A DNA stretch of 64,000 nt from Pseudomonas nunensis. Its GTDB lineage: Bacteria > Pseudomonadota > Gammaproteobacteria > Pseudomonadales > Pseudomonadaceae. Shown piece by piece: positions 1 to 7,489 of the stretch; within the stretch, counting starts at the first letter, position 1, and every line of letters begins with the position of its first letter. The notes beneath the pieces are model-generated. The model was not told the DNA's origin and searched no databases. It saw only the letters and a list, made by a program, of their open reading frames with translations. The stretch is from assembly GCF_024296925.1 (NCBI RefSeq), contig NZ_CP101125.1:3846501-3910500 (forward strand), written 5' to 3'. Made by a program: the position numbers and the translations under genes.

Positions 1-66
1 TTACAAGGGGATCAGATGGTCGCATTGGCTGCCCAGATGTCTATCGTTAGTTACCCAATAAAATGA
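1..66 (+). CDS. 3' end of an unidentified gene (partial)
   Basis: Frame 1 is open from the window edge to a TGA at 64-66, which gives 21 codons. The spacing of 19 bases to the next start, which has a good AGGAG site, would fit the tail of an upstream gene in a short operon. The stretch is too short to identify a family, and an open run of this length can occur by chance. Confidence 0.3.
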   Translation, partial: LQGDQMVALAAQMSIVSYPIK

Positions 67-85
67 ACGGCAAAAAGGAGCAAGC

Positions 86-785
86 ATGCGAAGGGCATGG
101 AAACTAGCAGAACTGAAGCAACATATTCGAACAACCAAACCCGAAAAAAATTGGCTGCTAAGCACCGTCGATTCGGTGAGCCACTCCCTCTACATTTACC
201 AGTATCACAAAAGCCTGGCTCGCAAAGCGTTTGATGCCTATCACGCCGAGCACGACCCGGATGGAATTAAAATGTTTGCTGCGGCAATGATGGCTGGGAC
301 AGATGAGGAGCTTGAGGAGTACGAGGAAGCTAAGCTCGCCAGCGAAGCGAATCTGATTGCAGCAATCAATATCACCCGTAATACCTTCGATATTCTTGCC
401 CAACTAGTTAACGTCCTAGCACTTCCTCAACCACTATCTATTGAGCGATGCGAAATCGCCAAAGTGCGTGATGCTCTACAGGCATGCAAGCTGAAAACGG
501 AATTAGAGCGAGTTCCCCAGCTTCCTTGGTATCGCTACTTAGCGGCATTCAGTAACACTATCAAGCACCGTCAACTCATCACACACACCTTCGCAAAGGT
601 ACGAGGACGGCACAGGCAAGTTTCTTGGAGGAGGAGCAGAGGTCGCCTCGTTTGAGTATAGAGAGGATCAATTCACGAGTTAATGGGTGCAGGAGGTGCT
701 GGAAGGCACAGTCGAAATGCACAATGAAATTGTCAGTCTCGGCATCACTCTCAACGAACATTGCCTGACACCCGCTCTACCCTGA
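86..785 (+). pseudogene. Decayed helical accessory protein gene (frameshift plus nonsense)
   Basis: An ATG at 86, with AGGAG five bases upstream, opens a 189-codon frame ending at 655. Its last 18 codons (arginine-rich) do not resemble the rest. In the +1 frame, coding-like sequence resumes at 600 (YEDGTGKFLGGG), runs to a TAA at 681-683 and continues in the same frame from 684 (WVQEVLEGTVEMHNEIV) to a TGA at 783-785. The simplest reading is one indel near 597-600 (AAAGG run) plus one nonsense mutation in an ancestral protein of about 233 residues. The protein is mostly helical and carries an NTIKHR motif around residue 157 that recalls HEPN-like proteins; that family link is weak. Base composition is AT-richer than in neighbouring genes and a tRNA lies just downstream, which suggests accessory DNA. 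I cannot assign a function. Confidence 0.55.
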
Positions 786-881
786 CCGCAACAATACCAG
801 CGTGCAACCAACGCTCACATTGCCCTGCGCGAACGAACCCGACATTTTCTGAACGCCCTGAAGAAATCCAAGACAACAAAA

Positions 882-908
882 AAGGGCCCACCTTTCGGTG
901 AGCCCTTC
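882..908 (-). terminator. Rho-independent terminator of tRNA-Val(GAC)
   Basis: Read on the minus strand this is an 11-bp stem (AAGGGCTCACC / GGTGGGCCCTT, one mismatch) with a GAAA tetraloop, followed by a T-run. It sits about 30 bases past the CCA end of the tRNA. Confidence 0.85.
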
Positions 909-936
909 TAGACCGCCCAGCAGAGCGGATTTTGTT

Positions 937-1012
937 TGGTAGGCGCGATTGGACTCGAACCAACGACCCCCACCATGTCAAGGTGGTGCTCTAACCAACT
1001 GAGCTACGCGCC
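937..1012 (-). tRNA. tRNA-Val (anticodon GAC)
   Basis: The minus strand begins GGCGCGTAGCTCAGTTGG, has a canonical D-arm, an anticodon stem CCACC/GGTGG around TTGACAT, a TTCGAATC T-loop and an encoded CCA. The length is 76 nt with CCA. The anticodon GAC reads valine codons GUC/GUU. A hairpin terminator follows. The degraded accessory gene lies beyond its 3' end, the side where integrating elements usually insert. Confidence 0.95.
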
Positions 1013-1196
1013 TGCTGTGAGGCGGCATTCTACGGAATTCCGGAGGGGTGTCAACACCTTTTTTCGAGCTAACCCTATGAATATGCAAAATATTTAATTT
1101 CGGTGCTGCGACGAAGATTTTCCGGTGGCTGGCGGTGGTTTTTTAACTCGGGTAGGATCGGCGGACTCGTAAAATATATTAAACAGAGGCTGCAGG

Positions 1197-2480
1197 ATGG
1201 CGAACACCCCCTACCCAGAGTCCTATTACGCTGCATCGGCGAATGCGGTCCCGCCGCGTCCGGTTTTGCAGGATGACGTAGAGACTGATGTCTGTGTGAT
1301 CGGCGCCGGTTACACCGGTCTGTCCTCTGCCCTGTTTTTGCTGGAGAACGGTTTTAAGGTAACGGTGCTTGAGGCGGCCAAGGTTGGGTTTGGGGCGTCG
1401 GGACGTAACGGTGGCCAGATCGTTAACAGTTATAGCCGTGACATTGATGTGATCGAGCGCAGTGTCGGGCCCAAGCAGGCGCAGTTGCTGGGGCAGATGG
1501 CGTTTGAGGGTGGGCGGATCATTCGTGAGCGGGTCGCCAAATATAATATCCAGTGCGACTTGAAGGACGGCGGTGTGTTCGCGGCCATCACAGCCAAGCA
1601 GATGGGGCATCTGGAATCGCAGAAGCGGCTTTGGGAGCGCTTCGGGCATACGCAGCTTGAGTTGCTGGATCAGAAGCGCATTCGTGAAGTGGTGGCGTGC
1701 GATCAGTATATCGGCGGCATGCTCGACATGAGTGGCGGGCATATTCATCCGTTGAACCTGGCGCTGGGTGAAGCGGCGGCCGTGGAGTCGTTGGGCGGCA
1801 CTATTTATGAGCAGTCGCCGGCGGTGCGCATCGAGCGCGGGGCGAATCCGGTGGTGCATACGCCACAGGGTAAGGTTCGGGCCAAGTTCATTATCGTTGC
1901 GGGCAACGCTTACCTCGGCAATCTGGTGCCGGAGCTGGCGGCGAAGTCGATGCCGTGCGGGACGCAGGTGATTACTACTGAACCGCTGCGCGATGCGTTG
2001 GCCAAGGCTTTGTTGCCGCAGGATTACTGTGTCGAGGACTGCAATTACCTGCTTGATTACTACCGTTTGACCGGGGATAAGCGCTTGGTCTTCGGCGGTG
2101 GCGTGGTGTATGGCGCGCGGGATCCGGCGAATATCGAGGCGATTATTCGGCCGAAGATGCTCAAGGCGTTTCCGCAGTTGAAGGACGTGAAGATTGATTA
2201 CGCCTGGACCGGAAATTTCCTGCTGACGTTGTCGCGTCTTCCGCAGGTCGGGCGGCTGGGGGATAACATTTATTATTCCCAGGGTTGCAGCGGGCATGGG
2301 GTGACGTATACGCATTTGGCGGGCAAGGTGCTGGCTGAAGCGTTGCGCGGTCAGGCAGAGCGGTTTGATGCGTTCGCGGATTTGCCGCATTACCCGTTTC
2401 CAGGTGGGCAGTTGTTGCGCACGCCGTTTGCGGCGCTGGGGGCTTGGTATTACGGGTTGCGGGATAAGTTTGGGTACTGA
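1197..2480 (+). CDS. FAD-dependent amine oxidoreductase, PuuB/gamma-glutamylputrescine oxidase type
   Basis: A 427-residue protein of the DAO superfamily. The N-terminus has the dinucleotide-binding motif VIGAGYTGLSSALFL (about residues 35-49) followed by an acidic strand end (VTVLEA). The motif GASGRNGGQI (about residues 62-71) is typical of gamma-glutamylputrescine oxidase relatives. The C-terminal GCSGHGVTYTHLAGK is the second FAD-contacting region. Members oxidise gamma-glutamylated polyamines or related amines, giving an aldehyde and H2O2; the substrate here is inferred only. The start is the ATG at 1197 with an AGG-containing stretch just upstream. The gene stands alone, with REP elements after it, and no other polyamine genes are next to it. 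Length is normal for the family. Confidence 0.8.
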   Translation: MANTPYPESYYAASANAVPPRPVLQDDVETDVCVIGAGYTGLSSALFLLENGFKVTVLEAAKVGFGASGRNGGQIVNSYSRDIDVIERSVGPKQAQLLGQMAFEGGRIIRERVAKYNIQCDLKDGGVFAAITAKQMGHLESQKRLWERFGHTQLELLDQKRIREVVACDQYIGGMLDMSGGHIHPLNLALGEAAAVESLGGTIYEQSPAVRIERGANPVVHTPQGKVRAKFIIVAGNAYLGNLVPELAAKSMPCGTQVITTEPLRDALAKALLPQDYCVEDCNYLLDYYRLTGDKRLVFGGGVVYGARDPANIEAIIRPKMLKAFPQLKDVKIDYAWTGNFLLTLSRLPQVGRLGDNIYYSQGCSGHGVTYTHLAGKVLAEALRGQAERFDAFADLPHYPFPGGQLLRTPFAALGAWYYGLRDKFGY

Positions 2481-2496
2481 GCAATACCGCAACACC

Positions 2497-2730
2497 CTGT
2501 AGGAGCTGAGCTTGCTCGCGAAGGCGATATGTCAGGCAACAATGATGCTGACTGATACGGCCTCTTCGCGAGCAAGCTACGCTCCTACAGAGGGTTGCGG
2601 TGTCAGGTGACATTCATGTTGCCTGATACACCGCTTTCGCGAGCAAGCTTTGCTCCTACAGGGTTGGGTGTCAGGTGATATTGATGTTGGCTGACACGGC
2701 CTCTTCGCGAGCAGGCTCGCTCCCACAGGT
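2497..2730. repeat. REP/REPIN cluster (one inverted pair plus two single REPs)
   Basis: 2497-2590 is an inverted pair: ctgtaggagctgagcttgct at the left, its near reverse complement at the right, with a TGTCAGGCAACA-type spacer. Two further single arms follow at about 2631-2662 and 2697-2730. They fill the gap between two convergent genes, where such elements often sit in Pseudomonas. Confidence 0.85.
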
Positions 2731-2745
2731 TTTGTGTTTTGGCTA

Positions 2746-3594
2746 TTAGTCGGGGAAGTCTGCACCTTCGCTGACGCTCGCCCAGCCTTCGAAGTCCTTG
2801 CGCAGGGCTTCGATTTTGCCTCGTCCACCGGCCAGCGCGGCTTTGCCCAATAGCAGGCGCAACGGTGGATTGTCGGCCTCGACCGCATCGACGATCGCCA
2901 CCGCCGCTCGCACCGGATCGCCCGGTTGTTTGCCGTTGTAGCCACGGATCATGTCCATGCGTTTGCCCGCCGTTTCATCGTAATCGCTGATGGTCCGGTT
3001 CGCCTCGTTAGCCGAGCGCCCTGCCCAATCGGTGCGGAATCCGCTGGGTTCGACGATCAATACCTTGATGCCCAGCGGCCCGACTTCCTGGGACAGGGAC
3101 TCGGAAATACCTTCTACGGCAAACTTGGTGGCGTGGTAGAAACTGACTGCCGGGAACGCGACGATGCCGCCGACGGACGAGATGTTCACCACCGAGCCGC
3201 TACGCTGCTGGCGCATGCCGGGCAACACGGCGCGGGTCATCTGTACGAGGCCCCAGACGTTGATTTCCATCATGTTGCGCACTTGCTCCAGATCGCTTTC
3301 TTCGAACGAACCGAAGTAGCCAATCCCTGCGTTATTCACCAGCACATCGATACGACCGAAACGCGCTTGAGCGGCCTCCACAGCAGCATCGATCTGTGCC
3401 GGATCGGTGACGTCCAATTTCAGGACCAACGCGATATCTTCGTGACCTTTGACGATGTCTTCGACCTGCGCCGGATTCCGCGCGGTAACCACGGTCGGGT
3501 AGCCGAGGCTGAGCGTGTGCAAGGCCAGTTGGCGGCCGAAACCTGTTGAGCAGCCGGTGATGAACCAGACCGGTTTTGTAGTCGATGCAGTCAT
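2746..3594 (-). CDS. Short-chain dehydrogenase/reductase (SDR)
   Basis: A 282-residue classical SDR. It has the cofactor motif TGCSTGFG near residue 11, NNAG near residue 85, a catalytic Ser in NISSVGG and the catalytic pair YHATK. The acceptor strand reads VTARN, with no acidic residue at its end, which hints at NADP(H) preference. The ATG at 3594 was chosen over the longer open frame because GGAGGA lies 8-9 bases upstream of it. It is divergent from a LysR gene at 3710 with 115 bp between them, so regulation by that protein is likely. The substrate is not predictable. Confidence 0.85.
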   Translation of the reverse strand: MTASTTKPVWFITGCSTGFGRQLALHTLSLGYPTVVTARNPAQVEDIVKGHEDIALVLKLDVTDPAQIDAAVEAAQARFGRIDVLVNNAGIGYFGSFEESDLEQVRNMMEINVWGLVQMTRAVLPGMRQQRSGSVVNISSVGGIVAFPAVSFYHATKFAVEGISESLSQEVGPLGIKVLIVEPSGFRTDWAGRSANEANRTISDYDETAGKRMDMIRGYNGKQPGDPVRAAVAIVDAVEADNPPLRLLLGKAALAGGRGKIEALRKDFEGWASVSEGADFPD

Positions 3595-3709
3595 GCGGAT
3601 CTTCCTCCAGGTAACTGCCCGCAGGTGCGAGCGATGTCCTGAGTATGGACACGCCTGGCTTTGCGAAAAAGAGCCATAATCTGCAAGACCTTTTCGGAAA
3701 AACCACACA

Positions 3710-4612
3710 ATGAAAGATCCGGATTTTCAGCAGCTGCGGCTTTTTATGCAGGTGGCCCACGCTAAAAGCTTCACCAACGCCGCCGATGCCACCGGGTTGT
3801 CGGTGTCCACGGTCAGCCATGCCGTGCGCGAACTGGAGAAACAGCTGGGGCTGCGCTTGCTGAACCGGACCACCCGTAGCGTGAACATCACGGAAGCAGG
3901 CGAACAGTTGATCAGCAAGATCGCGCCGTTGATGGAGGACTTGGGGCTGGCGTTGCGCAGCGCATCGGCAGCAGGTGATGAGGTGGCGGGGACGCTGCGT
4001 TTGAGCGTGCCCACCAGTGCCAGTCGGCTGATCCTGCAACCGCTGTTACAGCGCTTTCTGTTGGCGCATCCGGGGATCAATCTGGAAGTCGCAGTGGACA
4101 ACAGCCTGATCGACATCGTCACCAAGGGCTACGACGCCGGCATTCGTTATGACGACGTGTTGGAAGAAGACATGGTGGTGGTGCCGATTCTGACGGACAT
4201 GCGCTTCGTGGTGGTGGCCTCGCCCGAGTACCTGGCAGGTCGGACGATTCCACAGCAGCCGCAGGATTTGTTGCAGCACGAATGCGTGAATTATCGCAGC
4301 GCCACGACAGGCTCCCTGCCCCGCTGGGATTTCGAGAAGAACGGCAAGCACACCCGGATTGCGGTCAAGGGACGCCTGGCGACCAACGACAGTGAGTTGT
4401 TGCTACGGGCGGCTCTGGACGGGTTTGGTTTTGCGTACTTGTTCCATGCACCGATTGTGATGGACTACTTGGCCAGCGGGGAGTTGGTATCTGTGCTGGA
4501 CGACTGGATACCGGCCGGCACGCTTTACCTGTATTACTTTGAGCGCAATAACACGCCAAAGAAGCTGCGGGCGTTTATTGATTTTTTGAAGGGTGATGCT
4601 GCGAACAATTAA
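3710..4612 (+). CDS. LysR-family transcriptional regulator
   Basis: A 300-residue protein with an N-terminal winged helix-turn-helix (about residues 5-62: FTNAADATGLSVSTVSHAVR, then LEKQLGLRLLNRTTRSVNIT) and a periplasmic-binding-like effector domain from about residue 90. The sequence resembles the subgroup that regulates divergently transcribed dehydrogenases. The divergent SDR at 2746-3594 is the obvious target, by position only. Effector unknown. Confidence 0.9.
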   Translation: MKDPDFQQLRLFMQVAHAKSFTNAADATGLSVSTVSHAVRELEKQLGLRLLNRTTRSVNITEAGEQLISKIAPLMEDLGLALRSASAAGDEVAGTLRLSVPTSASRLILQPLLQRFLLAHPGINLEVAVDNSLIDIVTKGYDAGIRYDDVLEEDMVVVPILTDMRFVVVASPEYLAGRTIPQQPQDLLQHECVNYRSATTGSLPRWDFEKNGKHTRIAVKGRLATNDSELLLRAALDGFGFAYLFHAPIVMDYLASGELVSVLDDWIPAGTLYLYYFERNNTPKKLRAFIDFLKGDAANN

Positions 4613-4634
4613 CCACCGACAACCACAAATCCCC

Positions 4635-4726
4635 CTGTGGGAGCGGGCTTGCTCGCGAAGAGGCCGTGTCAGTCAACATCGATGCTGAATGACACACCGC
4701 TTTCGCGAGCAAGCCCGCTCCCACAG
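4635..4726. repeat. REPIN (inverted REP pair)
   Basis: The left arm starts ctgtgggagcgggcttgctc and the right arm is its reverse complement, ending cgctcccacag. The spacer carries GTGTCAGTCAACATCGATGC. It lies between the convergent LysR and xdhC-like genes. Confidence 0.9.
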
Positions 4727-4738
4727 AGGGAAATGGGG

Positions 4739-5710
4739 TTAGAGCCGATGACGGGGAATGCCGCTGCGGATTCGCAGGATATCGGCCAGGACGGCCAACG
4801 CGATTTCCGCTGGTGTCTTGCTGCCCAGGTTCAGGCCAATCGGCGCATGAATCCGCGCCAGTTCCGAATCCCCCAACCCACCAATCCTACGCAACCGCTC
4901 AAAGCGCTTCTGCGACGTCTGCATCGAGCCCATTACACCGATATAAAACGCATCGGTGCGCACCGCTTCCATCATCGCCAAATCATCTATCCGCGGGTCG
5001 TGAGTCAATGCCACCACCGCCGTGTCGCTATGACAGCCACCATCAGCGATAAACACCGATGGCAACTGACGCCGAATCTCGACGCCGTGCAGCACCACGC
5101 CTTCCAGCACTTCATCACGAGGATCACAAAGGATCACCTCGAAACCCAGACCCACGGCAAATTCCGCACACGCCTGGGCCACGCTGGAATACCCCGCCAG
5201 CAATAAGCGTTGAGCCGCGCCGATCCGCACGCGCACCCGGTCGATCTCGCGTTCGATGCGCACACCCTGCTCGCTGTCCGCGAACACACTGCGCGCACCG
5301 CTGGCCAGATCGACCTCGCGGATCAACCGACGCTGCCCGAGCAACGCCGATTCCAGTTCCCGCAAATGCGCCTGAACCTCGCAATCCGAATCAAGCTTCT
5401 CCACCAGCACATCGAGTACGCCGCCACAGGGCAGGCTCACCCGCGAACGCGGGTCATCGCCTTCGCCGTAACGCACGACGCTGACGGCTTGCTCGAACAA
5501 ACCTTCGGCGACGCGCTCAAGGAAATCCTCCTCAACGCAGCCACCGGACAGCGAACCAATCCAATGCCCTTGCGCGTTCACCGCCAGCAGCGAGCCCGGC
5601 GCGCGGGGCGCCGAGCCGTAGGTGGCGAGCACCGTGCACAACCACACACGCTGCCCGGCCACCGACCATTCCAGCGCCCGGCGCACCACTTGCAGATCGA
5701 GATGCTGCAT
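4739..5710 (-). CDS. XdhC/CoxI-family molybdenum cofactor maturation protein
   Basis: A 323-residue protein with an N-terminal XdhC/CoxI domain (GSAPRAPGSLLAV near residue 30, then SGGCVEEDF) and a C-terminal Rossmann-type domain (LLLAGYSSVAQACAEFAVGL; later FYIGVMGSMQTSQKRFERL). XdhC proteins bind molybdenum cofactor, support its sulfuration and deliver it to the large subunit of xanthine-dehydrogenase-family enzymes. The ATG at 5710 is one base from the stop of the cytochrome gene, so it is co-translated as the last gene of the operon. Its client is inferred to be the large subunit at 7482-10313. Confidence 0.88.
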   Translation of the reverse strand: MQHLDLQVVRRALEWSVAGQRVWLCTVLATYGSAPRAPGSLLAVNAQGHWIGSLSGGCVEEDFLERVAEGLFEQAVSVVRYGEGDDPRSRVSLPCGGVLDVLVEKLDSDCEVQAHLRELESALLGQRRLIREVDLASGARSVFADSEQGVRIEREIDRVRVRIGAAQRLLLAGYSSVAQACAEFAVGLGFEVILCDPRDEVLEGVVLHGVEIRRQLPSVFIADGGCHSDTAVVALTHDPRIDDLAMMEAVRTDAFYIGVMGSMQTSQKRFERLRRIGGLGDSELARIHAPIGLNLGSKTPAEIALAVLADILRIRSGIPRHRL

Positions 5711-5711
5711 G

Positions 5712-6947
5712 TCAGTGCGCCTTGTGCTCGGCCGGTGGTGCGTCCGCTTGCAGCTTCTGCACATCGCTGACCGCCAGCTCACTCGACTGGCCGCCCCAAC
5801 CCTGACGCAGGTAATTCAGCAGATCGGTCAGTTGCTCATGATTGAGTTTTTCGGCGAAGCCCGGCATCGGTTGCATGCGTTCGAACCCGGCGAATTTCTG
5901 TTCGCCGATGCCGTCCTCGATCACTCGCAGCAGGTTGCGCGGATCTTCCAGGCGCAACGTGGTGTTCCCGCGCATGGCCACCGCGATGTGCGGCTTGCCT
6001 TCGCCGTTCGGCGCGTGGCAACCGGCGCACACGTTCAGGTAATCCTGACGACCGCGCTGGGCGCTTGGGCTCATCTTGTCCAGCGGCACTTCGGTCACCA
6101 CTTTGGCCGCAGGCGCTGGATCGCCCAGCAGGTAAGTCGCCATCGCCGCCAGGTCCGGGTCGCTGAGGCCTTGGGTGCTGTTGTGGAACACCGGGAACAT
6201 CTCGTTGAACATCGTGCCCTGGGCGCTCATGCCGTGCTTGAGGAACGTGCTCAAGTCCTGATGATTCCAGCCGCGAGCGGCCAGATCAGTGGCCAACAGG
6301 CTTGGCGCCAGGTAGCCGTTGAGCAAACCGCCAGTCAGGCGTTTGTCCATCTGCATCGCACCGGGCAAACCGCGCGGGGTGTGGCATTCACCGCAGTGAC
6401 CGAGCACTTCGACCATGTATTCGCCGCGCTTGAAGGCTTCACTTTTGCCTTCGGTGGGCGCGAGTTTCACGTCCTTGCCGTAGAGCATGTTCCAGCCCAT
6501 CAAACCCAGGCGCACGTTGAACGGAAAGCTCAGGCTGGTGACCGGTGCTGCGCGCTCGATCGGCTCGACGGTTTTCAGGTAGGCGTGAATCGCGTCCGAA
6601 TCTTCGCGCGGCATCAGGTGATACGAGGTGTAGGGCATCGCCGGGTACAGGTTCGCGCCATCCCGGCGCTTGCCTTCGGTGAGCGCGGCGAAGAATTCGT
6701 CATCGGTATATCGACCGATGCCGTGCTCTTTGCTCGGGGTGATATTGGTGCCGTAGATCGTACCGAACGGCGAGACGATCGGCAGACCCCCCGCATACGG
6801 CGCGCCGCCCGGTGCGGTGTGGCACGCCATGCAGTCAGCTGCGCGAGCGAGGTATTCGCCGCGTTTCACCTGATCATCCGCGTGGGCCAATAACACCGGC
6901 GCAGCCAGGCCGACCGCCAACGCGAGGCGGGAAAGTAGTTGCTTCAT
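5712..6947 (-). CDS. Triheme cytochrome c subunit of the molybdenum hydroxylase
   Basis: A 411-residue protein with a Sec signal peptide (MKQLLSRLALAVGLAAPVLL, cleavage expected after AHA) and three heme c sites: CMACH (about residue 39), CGECH (about 188) and CAGCH (about 314). Each is followed at a distance by candidate Met axial ligands. It resembles the cytochrome subunits that carry electrons from periplasmic alcohol or aldehyde dehydrogenases to ubiquinone or terminal oxidases. It starts 2 bases after the 2Fe-2S subunit gene ends. Inferred electron path: molybdenum site, 2Fe-2S clusters, hemes c, respiratory chain. Confidence 0.9.
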   Translation of the reverse strand: MKQLLSRLALAVGLAAPVLLAHADDQVKRGEYLARAADCMACHTAPGGAPYAGGLPIVSPFGTIYGTNITPSKEHGIGRYTDDEFFAALTEGKRRDGANLYPAMPYTSYHLMPREDSDAIHAYLKTVEPIERAAPVTSLSFPFNVRLGLMGWNMLYGKDVKLAPTEGKSEAFKRGEYMVEVLGHCGECHTPRGLPGAMQMDKRLTGGLLNGYLAPSLLATDLAARGWNHQDLSTFLKHGMSAQGTMFNEMFPVFHNSTQGLSDPDLAAMATYLLGDPAPAAKVVTEVPLDKMSPSAQRGRQDYLNVCAGCHAPNGEGKPHIAVAMRGNTTLRLEDPRNLLRVIEDGIGEQKFAGFERMQPMPGFAEKLNHEQLTDLLNYLRQGWGGQSSELAVSDVQKLQADAPPAEHKAH

Positions 6948-6949
6948 GC

Positions 6950-7489
6950 TTAACCCTCCTTGACCAGGCCGAGATCGGTCAGCACATTGCGCGTCGCGCT
7001 GTAGTAGCGCACATAGCCGGTGCAGCGGCAGATGTGATGGCCGAGGCTGTCTTCAATGACTTTTTCCAACTGGCTTTTCATGATCGGCTGACGCTGGAGT
7101 TTTTCCACCAGCACCGTCGCGGCATTGACGAAACCCGGCGCGCAGTAGCTGCACTGGAAGGCGAATTCATCGACAAAGCGCTGCTGAATCGGGTTCAGTT
7201 CGGTGACCTTGCCCTGCTCATCGCGGGTCGCGTGGCCTTCGATGGTCCGCACTTTCTTGCCTTCGAAGTAGTGCGCGCCAGTAATGCAGGTGCGCACTTC
7301 CTCGCTGGTGCCGTCGGGGTTATCGACGATCACCACGCAGGCGTGGCAGATGCCCTGGCCGCAGCCCAGGCGCGAGCCGGTGAGGTTTTTGTATTCGTGC
7401 AGGTAGTCGATCATCGGCAGGTCATCAGGGATGTCCACCGGGCCGACGGATTGACCGTTGAGGGTCAGTTGAAGCGGACGGTTAGCCAT
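6950..7489 (-). CDS. (2Fe-2S)-binding small subunit of molybdenum hydroxylase (IorA-like)
   Basis: A 179-residue protein with a plant-type ferredoxin cluster (GCGQGICHAC, with a further Cys in VRTCITG) and a C-terminal four-helix cluster domain (CSYCAPGF and CRCTGYV). This is the standard pair of 2Fe-2S sites in the small subunit of xanthine-oxidase-family enzymes such as isoquinoline 1-oxidoreductase. It has no signal peptide, so it would be exported with the Tat-bearing large subunit. Its start overlaps the end of the large-subunit gene by 8 bases, which indicates translational coupling. Confidence 0.93.
   Translation of the reverse strand: MANRPLQLTLNGQSVGPVDIPDDLPMIDYLHEYKNLTGSRLGCGQGICHACVVIVDNPDGTSEEVRTCITGAHYFEGKKVRTIEGHATRDEQGKVTELNPIQQRFVDEFAFQCSYCAPGFVNAATVLVEKLQRQPIMKSQLEKVIEDSLGHHICRCTGYVRYYSATRNVLTDLGLVKEG

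Noticed and set aside
5622..6893. A 423-codon plus-strand frame opposite the cytochrome gene
   Set aside because: It is antisense to three heme motifs and a signal peptide, and has no recognisable domain.
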